The position numbers and the translations under genes were made by a program. Of a stretch of DNA of 64,000 nucleotides, positions 26,939 to 35,555 are shown one piece after another; within the stretch, counting starts at the first letter, position 1; each line of letters starts with the position of its first letter. The notes below the pieces were generated by a model. That model was not told where the DNA came from, did no database searches, and saw only the letters and a list, made by a program, of their open reading frames with translations. This DNA is from Sphingomonas faeni (GTDB lineage: Bacteria; Pseudomonadota; Alphaproteobacteria; Sphingomonadales; Sphingomonadaceae). The stretch is from assembly GCF_024273235.1 (NCBI RefSeq), contig NZ_JANBVH010000005.1, positions 107,993 to 171,992 of the forward strand. Reading direction: 5' to 3'.

Positions 26939-26974
26939 ATCCACGGGCTACTGCACGATCAGCAGGAGATGGCG

Positions 26975-27496
26975 ATGTCGATACTCATCAACGGGTTAGC
27001 AGTAGCGCTGCCCGACGATCCCCGCGTGTCGCTGCTCGATCTCTTACGCCAAGGTCTGCATCTCTCGGGCACCAAGAAGGGCTGTAACCAAGGCGCATGC
27101 GGCGCGTGCACGGTCTTGGTCGATGGCGAGCGTATCGTGTCCTGCCTTGCGCTCGCGGTGCAGTATGACGGGCGCCAGGTGACCACGATCGAGGGGCTGG
27201 CCGACGGCGATGCGCTGCACCCGTTGCAGCAGGCGTTCATCGATCATGACGGGTTCCAGTGCGGCTATTGCACGCCCGGCCAGATCTGTTCGGCGATCGG
27301 CATGGCGGCGGAGGCCAAGCGCGGGGTGCCGAGCCATGTCAGTGCCGATCTCACCGCCGACGTGACGCTGACCCGCGAGGAACTGCAGGAGCGGATGAGC
27401 GGCAATCTGTGCCGTTGCGGCGCGCATAACGGGATCATCGACGCGATCCGTGAAACCCTGAAATCCGAGATCGACACGGCGGAGATGGCGGCATGA
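26975..27496 (+). CDS. paoA: Aldehyde oxidoreductase iron-sulfur subunit (PaoA/YagT-like)
   Basis: 173 residues. An N-terminal plant-type ferredoxin domain has GCNQGACGACTVLVDG and a downstream cysteine (RIVSCLAL) for the first [2Fe-2S] cluster; the C-terminal helical domain has QCGYCTPGQICSAIGM and LCRCGAHNGI for the second. These clusters pass electrons from the molybdenum site to FAD. AGGAG ends just before an ATG at 26969, so the ATG at 26975, with proper spacing, is preferred. There is no Tat leader, unlike E. coli PaoA, so the complex may be cytoplasmic. The stop overlaps the next start by 4 bp. Confidence 0.93.
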   Translation: MSILINGLAVALPDDPRVSLLDLLRQGLHLSGTKKGCNQGACGACTVLVDGERIVSCLALAVQYDGRQVTTIEGLADGDALHPLQQAFIDHDGFQCGYCTPGQICSAIGMAAEAKRGVPSHVSADLTADVTLTREELQERMSGNLCRCGAHNGIIDAIRETLKSEIDTAEMAA

Positions 27497-28479
27497 CCCC
27501 CTTCACCTACGCGCGGGCCGAAGACGCGGCCGATGCCCTGCGGCTCGGGCAGGCGAGCGCGGCGGCGTATCTCGGCGGCGGCACCAACCTCGTCGACCTG
27601 ATACGCGAGACGGTCGCTAAGCCAAGCGCTCTCATCGACGTGACCGGGCTGTCCAGCGAGATCGAGGAAACCGAGGGCGGCGGGCTGATGATCGGCGCGG
27701 CGGTGCGCAACACCGCTCTGGCCGAGCATCTGGCGGTGCGGACGCGCTATCCGGTCTTGTCGCGCGCGATCCTCGCAGGGGCGTCGGCGCAGATCCGCAA
27801 CATGGCGACGGTCGGCGGCAACCTGCTCCAGCGGACGCGGTGCACCTATTTCTACGACACCGATGGATCGCGCTGCAACAAGCGCGCACCGGGATCCGGC
27901 TGCGACGCGATCGAGGGCTTCACGCGGGGACACGCCATTCTCGGCGCGTCGTCGGCGTGCGTGGCGACGCATCCCTCGGACATGTGCGTAGCGCTCGCCG
28001 CGCTTGATGCGATCGTACACCTACACGGACGGGGCGGGGCGCGGACGCTGCCGTTCACCGAGCTTCATCGCCTGCCGGGCGATCATCCCGAGTTCGACAC
28101 CGTGCTTGAGCCGGGCGAGCTGGTCACCGCGATCGAACTGCCGCCGATGAATTTCGCGGCCAACTCGACTTATCGCAAGGTGCGCGACCGAGCGAGCTAC
28201 GCCTTCGCGCTGGTCTCGATAGCAGCCGCGCTTGAGATCGAGGGCGGCGTCGTCAAGGACGTGCGGATCGCGCTCGGCGGGGTCGCGCACAAGCCTTGGC
28301 GCGCGTCCAAGGCGGAGGCGGTTTTGCGGGGCGGTCCCGCGACCGAACAGGCGTTCCGCGCCGCTGCCGTCGCCGAGATGGCGGACGCCCAGCCGCTGCG
28401 CGACAACGGCTTCAAGATCGAACTGACCAAGCGCACCCTCGTCGCCGTCCTTGGCGACCTTTCCGGAGCAGCAGCATGA
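27493..28479 (+). CDS. paoB: Aldehyde oxidoreductase FAD subunit with [4Fe-4S] insert (PaoB/YagS-like)
   Basis: 328 residues of the FAD-binding molybdopterin-dehydrogenase family: AAYLGGGTNLVDLIRE near residue 27 and QIRNMATVGGNLLQRTRC near 110 are the FAD loops. Between about 120 and 165 it has a cysteine-bearing insert (CTYFYDTDGSRCNKRAPG and SGCDAI, then SACVATHPSDMC) like that which holds an extra [4Fe-4S] cluster in PaoB. It accepts electrons from the iron-sulfur subunit and passes them to its acceptor. ATGA overlaps at both ends tie it into a three-gene operon. Confidence 0.93.
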   Translation: MTPFTYARAEDAADALRLGQASAAAYLGGGTNLVDLIRETVAKPSALIDVTGLSSEIEETEGGGLMIGAAVRNTALAEHLAVRTRYPVLSRAILAGASAQIRNMATVGGNLLQRTRCTYFYDTDGSRCNKRAPGSGCDAIEGFTRGHAILGASSACVATHPSDMCVALAALDAIVHLHGRGGARTLPFTELHRLPGDHPEFDTVLEPGELVTAIELPPMNFAANSTYRKVRDRASYAFALVSIAAALEIEGGVVKDVRIALGGVAHKPWRASKAEAVLRGGPATEQAFRAAAVAEMADAQPLRDNGFKIELTKRTLVAVLGDLSGAAA

Positions 28480-30812
28480 GCATCGTCGATACGCTCAAGG
28501 AAACCGCGCAGGGCCTGGTCCAGGGCGCAATGAGCAAGCTCGTGCCGCTCGCCCCCGATAGTTGGATTCCGGGCGGCGTGCCCGATCCGTTGATCCGCCA
28601 GCAGCACGGTTTGATCGGCACCTCGGTGTCGCGGCTCGACGGTCCGCTCAAGGTGCGCGGAGCAGCGCCGTTCGCGGCGGAGTTTCCGCTGGAGGGCATG
28701 GTCTACGCCGCGCTCGCCTACGCCACGATTCCGCGCGGGCGGATCGCGGCGATCGATACCGCGGCGGCCGAGGCTGCGCCGGGCGTCGTGCTGGTGATGA
28801 CGCACCTGAACGCGCCACGGATGAACACGCCGGCAGTGTTCGGCTCGTCGCCGACCGCGGCGGGGCCTGCGGACCTCCCGATCATGCAGGACGACCGCGT
28901 ACACTGGAACGGCCAGCCGATCGCGGTCGTGCTCGCCGAGACGCAGGAGCACGCCGATCATGCCAAGTCGCTGATCGTTGCGACCTATGCAGCCGAGCCG
29001 TCCACGACCTCGCTCGCTGCGGCGAAGGCGGAAGGACCCCAACCGGGCCTTTTCATGGGCCAGCCGCTGCTGAACGAGATCGGCGACGCGGACGCGATGC
29101 TGGCGGCGGCGCCGCACAAGGTCGATCACGTCTATCGCACGCCCCGGCATAACCACAACGCGATCGAGCCGCATGCCGCGACGATCGCGTGGGTCGGCGA
29201 CGAGTTGATCGTCCACGACGCGACACAACTCGTGACCGCAGAGGCGCAGACGATCGCCGACGTGTTCGACCTGAAGGCGGAACAGGTGCGCGTCACCTCG
29301 CCGTTCGTCGGCGGCGGGTTCGGTGGCAAATGCCTTTGGGATCACCAGATCCTCGGTGCTGCTGCGGCCAAACTCGCCGGGCGACCGGTCCGGATCACGC
29401 TGACGCGCGAGGGCGTGTACCGGGTCGTCGGTGGGCGCACGCTGACCGAACAGCGGGTCGCCATCGGCGCGGATGCGGACGGCCGCTTCAAGGCGTTGGT
29501 CCACACCGGCATCGCCGCGATGACCCCGCACAACAACATGCCCGAGCCGTTCATCCTCGGCACGCGCGGCGGCTATGCGGCGGACAGCTTCAAGCTGTCG
29601 GTCGAGACGGTCAAGATGAACATGCTCGCCAACACCTTCATGCGCGCGCCCGGCGAGTCCGTCGGCACGTTCGCGCTGGAATCGGCGATCGACGAGCTGG
29701 CGGTCGAGCTCGACATGGATCCGATCGCGCTGCGCATCCGTAACGAGCCGGACAAGGATCCGACGTCGGGCCTGCCATTCTCGTCCCGTCATATCGTCGA
29801 GGCGTGGCGCAGCGGCGCGGCGCGGTTCGGTTGGGACGAGCGGAGCGCCGAGCCGGGTACGCGTCGCGAAGGCGAGTGGCTGATCGGCATGGGCTGCGCG
29901 ACGGGCACCTATCCCTATTACCGTATGCCGGGCGCCGCCGCGCGGATCACGCTGCGTCGGGACGGGCATGCCCTTGTCGAGATCGCCGCACATGAGATGG
30001 GGATGGGAACCTCGACGACGACCGCTATGGTCGCCGCCGATCGGCTTGGGTTGCCGCTCGACCGCGTGTCGGTAGGCTATGGCGACTCCATCATCCCGGG
30101 CACGATCCTGGCCGGCGGATCGCAGCAGACCGCGGCGATCGGCGCGGCGGTGATCGCCGCGCATCATGCGCTGGTTGCCGAATTGCTGAAGCTGGCAGGC
30201 AACGACTCGCGGCTTGCCGGTCTGGCGCCGGACGAGGTCGGCAGCGAGGATGGCGGGCTTGCCAAGCTCGACGATCCGACCCGGCGCGAGAGCTACGTCT
30301 CGATCCTGGAGCGGGCGCAGCGTGAGAGCGTGGTGGTCAGCGAAGAGGCGTCGCAGCCGCTCGAACTGATGCACTGGTCGATGCATTCGCACAGCGCGCT
30401 GTTCTGCGAGGTGCGGGTCAACGCGGTCACCGGCGAGACTCGCGTCAGCCGCTTTCTGGGCGCGTTCGATTGCGGCCGCATTCTCAACCCGAAGACCGCG
30501 CGCAGCCAGTTCCGCGGCGGGATCGTCATGGGTCTCGGCATGGCATTGATGGAGGAGACGCAGTTCGACGAGCGCAACGGCCGCATCATGAACCCGAGCC
30601 TTGCCGAATATCATGTGCCCGTGCACCTCGACGTACCCGAGATCGACGTGATCTGGACCGATATCGCCGACCCGCACACTCCGATGGGCGCGCACGGCGT
30701 GGGTGAGATCGGCATCACTGGCGTCGCGGCGGCGGTGGCGAATGCGATCTACAACGCAACGGGGAAGCGGGTGCGCGACCTGCCGATCACGTTGGACAAG
30801 GTGATGATTTGA
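28476..30812 (+). CDS. paoC: Aldehyde oxidoreductase molybdenum-binding subunit (PaoC/YagR-like)
   Basis: 778 residues. The fold starts GTSVSRLDGPLKVRGAAPFA; molybdopterin-contacting loops include SPFVGGGFGGKCLWDHQ and TFMRAPGESVGTFALES; the conserved catalytic glutamate lies near the end in GAHGVGEIGITGVAAAVANA. It oxidises aldehydes (or related substrates) to acids using water oxygen. The FMRAPGE and PaoB-type cluster argue for a PaoC-like aldehyde oxidase rather than xanthine dehydrogenase. No paoD/XdhC-type cofactor-insertion gene is in the window. moaA lies 2 kb downstream. Confidence 0.94.
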   Translation: MSIVDTLKETAQGLVQGAMSKLVPLAPDSWIPGGVPDPLIRQQHGLIGTSVSRLDGPLKVRGAAPFAAEFPLEGMVYAALAYATIPRGRIAAIDTAAAEAAPGVVLVMTHLNAPRMNTPAVFGSSPTAAGPADLPIMQDDRVHWNGQPIAVVLAETQEHADHAKSLIVATYAAEPSTTSLAAAKAEGPQPGLFMGQPLLNEIGDADAMLAAAPHKVDHVYRTPRHNHNAIEPHAATIAWVGDELIVHDATQLVTAEAQTIADVFDLKAEQVRVTSPFVGGGFGGKCLWDHQILGAAAAKLAGRPVRITLTREGVYRVVGGRTLTEQRVAIGADADGRFKALVHTGIAAMTPHNNMPEPFILGTRGGYAADSFKLSVETVKMNMLANTFMRAPGESVGTFALESAIDELAVELDMDPIALRIRNEPDKDPTSGLPFSSRHIVEAWRSGAARFGWDERSAEPGTRREGEWLIGMGCATGTYPYYRMPGAAARITLRRDGHALVEIAAHEMGMGTSTTTAMVAADRLGLPLDRVSVGYGDSIIPGTILAGGSQQTAAIGAAVIAAHHALVAELLKLAGNDSRLAGLAPDEVGSEDGGLAKLDDPTRRESYVSILERAQRESVVVSEEASQPLELMHWSMHSHSALFCEVRVNAVTGETRVSRFLGAFDCGRILNPKTARSQFRGGIVMGLGMALMEETQFDERNGRIMNPSLAEYHVPVHLDVPEIDVIWTDIADPHTPMGAHGVGEIGITGVAAAVANAIYNATGKRVRDLPITLDKVMI

Positions 30813-30886
30813 GAGGGCGGGTTATACTATCCCGACGGCCGCATGCGGCCACGTTTGGGCCGATGCGTAAGCACCGGCCCGGACGA

Positions 30887-31138
30887 TCAGTTGCTGTCCG
30901 AATCGTCGTCGCCACCGTCGATCGCGAGGTAGAGACCACCTGCGACTGCGACGGCTGCCAGTGCGACCACGATAAAGCCACCGCCGGCGAGCTTGTCCTT
31001 CTTCACGGTCGGGGTACCGGCGCGCGATGCCTGGGCAACCGACAGGTTGGCCGTGCTCGCCGGGGCTGCGCTGGCTGCGACAGGTGCTGCGACCAGCGCC
31101 AGGCCGGCCGAAGCCATCGCCAAAGATTTGATGATCAT
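30887..31138 (-). CDS. Small exported single-span protein with acidic tail, unknown function
   Basis: 83 residues. A signal peptide (MIIKSLAMASAGLALVAAPV) is followed by about 25 polar residues, a Gly/Ala/Val helix (GGFIVVALAAVAVAGGLYLA) and the tail IDGGDDDSDSN. The ATG at 31138 is preferred because GGAGA lies 6-7 bp upstream; longer starts at 31150 or 31180 would spoil the signal peptide. Small proteins of this layout occur in sphingomonads, but I know no function. A 22-bp palindrome lies about 50 bp upstream. Confidence 0.72.
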   Translation of the reverse strand: MIIKSLAMASAGLALVAAPVAASAAPASTANLSVAQASRAGTPTVKKDKLAGGGFIVVALAAVAVAGGLYLAIDGGDDDSDSN

Positions 31139-31186
31139 AAACGTCTCCATGGATGCAACGCAAACTCGTCGCATCCGCACAAACGA

Positions 31187-31208
31187 CTGAACATGACAAA
31201 TTGTTCAG
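31187..31208. promoter_or_regulatory. Operator-like palindrome upstream of the small exported protein
   Basis: CTGAACA and TGTTCAG are perfect 7-bp inverted arms with an 8-bp spacer. The site is 49-70 bp upstream of the start at 31138, where an operator would sit. No regulator is encoded beside it. Confidence 0.45.
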
Positions 31209-31789
31209 AAATATCGAAAATGGACCGACTTAGGGGGCTGGGCGTTTGCTGCTCGCCACTATGCGTACGAAAAGTGCTTGAAGTCCAACGCCTTGGGCCC
31301 CGGCCGTCGCTACGGGATTGGTGCCGCTACGGAATCGGGCGTCGGCGACGTCACGCTTCGTGACGAGCTTTACGGTGGATGGATTCGTCTTCGGCGGTCA
31401 AGGCGCGCCAACGGTTCAGGCTATGGTCGCGAAGCAAGGGCGCGCGACATCTGCTGCACGACGACCGCCAATCGACCGCGTCATGCCAAATCTTGTCGCC
31501 GCGCCGTCGATGCCCGATCAGTGAACAAAGCAGTCCCATTGTTCTCGTCCCCCAACGAGAGACCATAGTAACAGCCGCATCGGACCTTTTAAAGACATTC
31601 GTCGGACGCCGGAGTCCCGATCATGGACGATCAATTCGGTTCTGAACGGGCAGGGCGGTTTTGGACGAGACGAAATCTAGTCGGAGGCGGTGTGCGCCCA
31701 AGCCGTTCAAACCCGGTTCACTCGGAGAAATGCTATAAGATTGGTGCAGACCAGCAGGTCTTCTTCGGCGTCCTCGCAAGCGAGGAAAA
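31209..31789. other. Gene-poor interval before tRNA-Asn
   Basis: About 580 bp without a gene I can support. Short open frames on both strands lack ribosome sites and recognisable composition. One 7-bp stem (CGTCACG-CTT-CGTGACG, 31349-31365) is visible. It may hold a remnant or an unrecognised RNA, but nothing decisive is seen. Confidence 0.5.
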
Positions 31790-31864
31790 TGGCTCCCTGA
31801 GTAGGATTCGAACCTACGGCCACTCGATTAACAGTCGAGAGCTCTACCGCTGAGCTATCAGGGA
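31790..31864 (-). tRNA. tRNA-Asn (GTT)
   Basis: The reverse complement folds as a 72-nt tRNA plus encoded CCA: acceptor TCCCTGA/TCAGGGA, D-arm TAGCTCAGCGGTAGAGC, anticodon loop CTGTTAA (anticodon GTT) in a stem CTCGA/TCGAG, and T-arm GTAGGTTCGAATCCTAC. Confidence 0.97.
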
Positions 31865-31881
31865 ACGTTGCCGGAGGCGGC

Positions 31882-31909
31882 TCTATAAACGGCCAGTCGG
31901 ACGATGCAA
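31882..31909 (-). promoter_or_regulatory. Sigma-70-like promoter of tRNA-Asn
   Basis: On the minus strand TTGCAT and TATAGA are separated by 16 bp, with the second box 17 bp from the tRNA 5' end. It lies between the nadK stop and the tRNA. The boxes are near consensus, unusual in this GC-rich DNA. Confidence 0.6.
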
Positions 31910-31952
31910 GCAGGTTTCGCCGCAAAAATGCAAAGTCCGCGATAAACTGCGG

Positions 31953-32732
31953 TCAGGAGACGAACTGCTCCATCGTGATGCGGTCGTCGAGCGCGTGCTC
32001 GGGATCGAACAGCAGCGTCAGTTCGCGTGCCCGGTCCATGCAGATGTCGACCTGTGCGACATCGCGGATCTCGCGCTGATCTGCGACCGCTGAGACGGGG
32101 CGCTTGCCGGGATCGATTACGCGGATACCGATCCGTGCCTTGTCGGGCAGGATCGCACCGCGCCAGCGCCGCGGGCGAAACGGGCTGATGGGTGTCAGCG
32201 CGATCATGCCCGAGCCGAGCGGCAAGATCGGGCCATGGGCCGACAGGTTGTAGGCGGTCGAGCCGGCGGGCGTCGCGACGAGGATACCGTCGCAGGCAAG
32301 CTCGGGCAGGACGATGCGGTCGTTCACCGTCACTTCGAGGTTCGCGGTCTGACGGGTCTCGCGCAGGAACGACACTTCGTTGATCGCGGGCAGCGTGTGG
32401 GTGCGCCCGTCGACGCCGAGCGCGGTCATGCTGAGCGGGACGACCTTGAACGGTTTCGCGCGCTCCAGGCGGTCGCCCAGGCCGTGATGGCGCCATTCGT
32501 TCATCAGGAAGCCGACCGTGCCGAGGTTCATCCCGAACACGGGAACGGGCGGCTTGCGGCGTTCCAGCATGGCGTGGAGGGTCTGCAGCATGAACCCATC
32601 GCCGCCGAGCGCGATGATGACGTCAGCCTGCTCGACCGACACCCACTCGCCCATGTCGGCGAGCTGAGCCTCTGCCGCACGAGCGGGCGGGGTGTTGGAC
32701 GCAACGAGCGCCCGCCGCTCGTACCGGCTCAT
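31953..32732 (-). CDS. nadK: NAD kinase
   Basis: 259 residues. VIIALGGDGFMLQTLHAM contains the GGDG nucleotide motif, NLGTVGFLMNEWR follows, and LVATPAGSTAYNLSAHGPIL is the conserved NAD-binding block. The enzyme phosphorylates NAD to NADP in the cytoplasm. Its ATG overlaps the moaA stop by 4 bp, so it is translated from the moaA message. Short relative to E. coli NadK (292), as is usual in alphaproteobacteria. Confidence 0.96.
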   Translation of the reverse strand: MSRYERRALVASNTPPARAAEAQLADMGEWVSVEQADVIIALGGDGFMLQTLHAMLERRKPPVPVFGMNLGTVGFLMNEWRHHGLGDRLERAKPFKVVPLSMTALGVDGRTHTLPAINEVSFLRETRQTANLEVTVNDRIVLPELACDGILVATPAGSTAYNLSAHGPILPLGSGMIALTPISPFRPRRWRGAILPDKARIGIRVIDPGKRPVSAVADQREIRDVAQVDICMDRARELTLLFDPEHALDDRITMEQFVS

Positions 32733-33757
32733 CCGCCGGTGACGCTCATGTGACGTGCCACGGCGGGGCCTTCGCCCTGGCCGATGCGGAAGTCGTGCGC
32801 CTTCGGCTTGGCGAACAGGCCGGCGTCGATCGCTTCGTCGAGCCCGGCGGTACCGCCTTCGCGCAGCGCCGCCTTCAGGTCGACCTGGTCGTCATGCCCG
32901 AGGCACATGTAGAGCTTGCCTTCGGTGGTCAGGCGAACGCGGTTGCATCCGTCGCAGAAGTTCGCGGTCAGCGGCGAGATCAGCCCGAGACGGGTACGCG
33001 TCCCGTCGACGTTCCAGTAGCGCGCCGGGCCGCCAGTCTTGTGGGCGTCGCGTGCGAGCGCGAACTGCTGGCCGAGTTCGTCGAACACTTTGGTGAGCGG
33101 CAGGAAACGGTCGGTGCGGTCCTCGTCGATCGCGCCGAGCGGCATCGTCTCGATCAGCGACAGGTCGAAGCCCTCGTCGCGACACCAGGCGAGCATCGGT
33201 GCGATCTCGTCCTCGTTGAAGCCCTTCAGCGCGACCATGTTGATCTTGATCGCCAGACCGGCATCACGGGCTGCGTAGATGCCGCCGATGACCTGCGCGA
33301 CATCGCCGTGGCGGGTGATGTAGCGGAAGCGCTCGGGATCGCGGCTGTCCATGCTGACGTTGACGCGGCGGATCCCCGCATCGACCATCGCCTCGGCATG
33401 CTGCGCGAGGCGCGTGCCGTTGGTGGTCATCGTCAGTTCTTCGAGGCCCCCCCCTTGTCCATTGGCGCCGATGTTGTGGCCGAGGCGCTGCACGAGTTCG
33501 GCGACGTCACGCCGTACCAGCGGTTCGCCACCCGATAGCCGGATCTTCGTGACGCCGCGCGCGATGAAGCGCTCGGCGATGATCGCGATTTCTTCTAGGC
33601 TCAGCAGTTTGCTGCGCGGCAGGAACGTCATCTGTTCCGCCATGCAATATCGGCACCGCAGGTCGCACCGATCCGTCACCGAAATCCGCAGATACTTGAT
33701 CGTGCGGCCGTGGGTATCCTGCAGCGGCTTCTGCTTGAGGGCTGGCACGAGCGTCAT
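32729..33757 (-). CDS. moaA: GTP 3',8-cyclase MoaA
   Basis: 342 residues from the ATG at 33757. The radical-SAM motif CDLRCRYC lies near residue 28; the second iron-sulfur site is CDGCNRVRLTTEGKLYMC; and the protein ends in the required GG (SVTGG). It converts GTP to the precursor of cyclic pyranopterin monophosphate, the first step of molybdopterin synthesis with MoaC. A longer frame upstream (to 33883) lacks conserved sequence. The PaoABC complex in this window needs the cofactor. Operon with nadK by ATGA overlap. Confidence 0.96.
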   Translation of the reverse strand: MTLVPALKQKPLQDTHGRTIKYLRISVTDRCDLRCRYCMAEQMTFLPRSKLLSLEEIAIIAERFIARGVTKIRLSGGEPLVRRDVAELVQRLGHNIGANGQGGGLEELTMTTNGTRLAQHAEAMVDAGIRRVNVSMDSRDPERFRYITRHGDVAQVIGGIYAARDAGLAIKINMVALKGFNEDEIAPMLAWCRDEGFDLSLIETMPLGAIDEDRTDRFLPLTKVFDELGQQFALARDAHKTGGPARYWNVDGTRTRLGLISPLTANFCDGCNRVRLTTEGKLYMCLGHDDQVDLKAALREGGTAGLDEAIDAGLFAKPKAHDFRIGQGEGPAVARHMSVTGG

Positions 33758-33872
33758 TGCATCAGAGCTAAGACGTGGCTGTCCCGGTAACAAGGCCGGA
33801 TCGGCTGGTAATGGATTGGCGCGCGTCGAAGCGGCGGCTAGGCTCGCACCGATGGAGCGGGGTGCGACGGAT

Positions 33873-35555
33873 ATGGAAGACATGCAGACCGCAACGACAC
33901 TGTTTGCAGTATCGTTCCGTCAACGCGATGAAATCGCCGAGGTTTTGGCCAGTGCCGGCGCTGGTGCCGGCTGGCAGGCGGTGGTGTTCAAGGATGCCGA
34001 TGCGATCCAGAACCGCTTTCTGTCGAGCGGCGCACCGGTCGCCCTGATCGACGCGCGCGGCGCGCTCGACGACGGGCTGTCCGCGACGCGCGCGCTGGGA
34101 GGGCTGGTCGCGACCAATGGCGCTGCCTTGCTGGTGATGGTGTCGCGCGGCGATGTCGAGGCGATCGGCGAGTTCTTCGACGCGGGCGCGACGCAGTTCC
34201 TCGCCAGCCCCGCGAGCGATAACGAACTGGTACAGGCGTTGCGGTTCGCCGGACGCCATGCGGCCCGGTCTTCGGGCGGCGCGGTCGATCGCCGCGGCAT
34301 ACCGGGCGCATCGCTGTACGACCGTGAGACCGGCGATGCGCGTCGCTGGATCGTCGGGCGGATCGCCGCGGATCTCCCGGTCGCGGTGGTGCTGGTCGCG
34401 CTCTCGCGGCTTGATATCGTCAACGCCGCGCACGGCCGTCCGGCGGTCGACGGACTGATCGAGGCCGTGGTGCTGCGCGCCGAAACGGTCGCGCGCGAGG
34501 CGATCGGCGTCGAGACGATGGTAGCGCGGCTCGGTGGTTCGGAATTCGTGCTCGTGCTCGAAGCGTCCGGTGCGGCGGTGACGGCGGCGATCACTGCGCT
34601 GGATGCCGCACTGGCGCGGCCGTTCGCGGTGGCGGATACGCGCGCTGTGCTGGGATGCCGGTTCGGGGTGGCACAACTCCAGCCCGGCGACGATGCCGCG
34701 GCCTTGCTGCGCCGCGCGAGCGAGGCGCTGGCGGAGGCGAAGGCAAGCGACGGATCGGTGCTGCACGTGGCGTTGCCCGATGGCGTCGCGCCGATCGATG
34801 CGCTGGCGATCGACCTGCACCACGCGATCGAACGCGACGAGATCGATCTGCGCTGGCAACCCCAGGTCGAGATCGCGAGCGGCAAGATCACCGGGGTCGA
34901 GGCCTTGGCGCGGTGGAGCCACCCGACGCTCGGGCCGCTCGGTGCGGATGCGTTGTTCGATGCCGCCGACCGCGCGGACCTGGGCATCGCGCTGTCGGAT
35001 CATATCCAGCGGCTGGTGCTGGCACGCGCGGTGGCGTGGCCGGAGGCGCTCGGAACCTTGCGGGTGTCGCTGAACCTGACCGCGGCGGATATCACCCGGC
35101 CGGGGTTCGCCGCGCTGTTCCTCGCGCGGATCGACGAGAGTGGTTTTCCACGAGGCAGGCTGACCGTCGAGATCACCGAGACGGGGCTGATCGAGGACCT
35201 CGCGGCGGCGTCGGCCTTGCTGGCGGAGTTGCGCGGCGCGGGATGTCGCGTGGCGATCGACGATTTCGGCACGGGCTATTCCAGCCTCGCCTATCTCAAG
35301 TCGCTGCCGCTCGATTACGTCAAGATCGACAAGTCCCTGGTGCGTGACATCGACGGCAACGCGCGCGACCGGGTGGTGGTGGCCGGCGCGATCACGATGG
35401 CACGCTCGCTCGGCCTCGCGGTGATCGCCGAGGGGGTGGAGACACCGTCGCAGCTGGAACTGCTCGCGGCGGCTGGGTGCAGCCTGTACCAGGGGTTCCT
35501 GCTTTCCGAAGCGGTAGGCGAGGTAGCGTTGCTCGAGCTGATGGGAAGAGAATGA
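33873..35555 (+). CDS. Composite c-di-GMP protein: pseudo-receiver, degenerate GGDEF, intact EAL
   Basis: About 560 residues. Residues 1-130 resemble a receiver fold without a clear phosphoryl-acceptor set. At about 135-300 is a GGDEF-type domain whose signature reads RLGGSEFVL (GGSEF), so cyclase activity is doubtful. At about 310-560 an EAL domain keeps VEALARW, NLTAAD, EITETGLIED, DDFGTGYSSLAYLK, KIDKSL and AEGVET, the metal and catalytic residues, so it should hydrolyse c-di-GMP. Start is ambiguous: ATGs at 33852 and 33873, neither with a strong ribosome site. Divergent from moaA. The 3' end overlaps the next ATG. Confidence 0.9.
   Translation: MEDMQTATTLFAVSFRQRDEIAEVLASAGAGAGWQAVVFKDADAIQNRFLSSGAPVALIDARGALDDGLSATRALGGLVATNGAALLVMVSRGDVEAIGEFFDAGATQFLASPASDNELVQALRFAGRHAARSSGGAVDRRGIPGASLYDRETGDARRWIVGRIAADLPVAVVLVALSRLDIVNAAHGRPAVDGLIEAVVLRAETVAREAIGVETMVARLGGSEFVLVLEASGAAVTAAITALDAALARPFAVADTRAVLGCRFGVAQLQPGDDAAALLRRASEALAEAKASDGSVLHVALPDGVAPIDALAIDLHHAIERDEIDLRWQPQVEIASGKITGVEALARWSHPTLGPLGADALFDAADRADLGIALSDHIQRLVLARAVAWPEALGTLRVSLNLTAADITRPGFAALFLARIDESGFPRGRLTVEITETGLIEDLAAASALLAELRGAGCRVAIDDFGTGYSSLAYLKSLPLDYVKIDKSLVRDIDGNARDRVVVAGAITMARSLGLAVIAEGVETPSQLELLAAAGCSLYQGFLLSEAVGEVALLELMGRE

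Noticed and set aside
28197..30695. An 832-codon minus-strand frame opposite paoC.
   Set aside because: It mirrors paoC codons, shows long Arg/His-rich runs and no recognisable fold; paoC itself carries all molybdenum-subunit motifs.
33351..33851. An N-terminal extension of the EAL gene back into moaA.
   Set aside because: The frame is open there only because it is antisense to moaA; it is Arg/Ser-rich without a domain, and the receiver-like fold begins after 33873.
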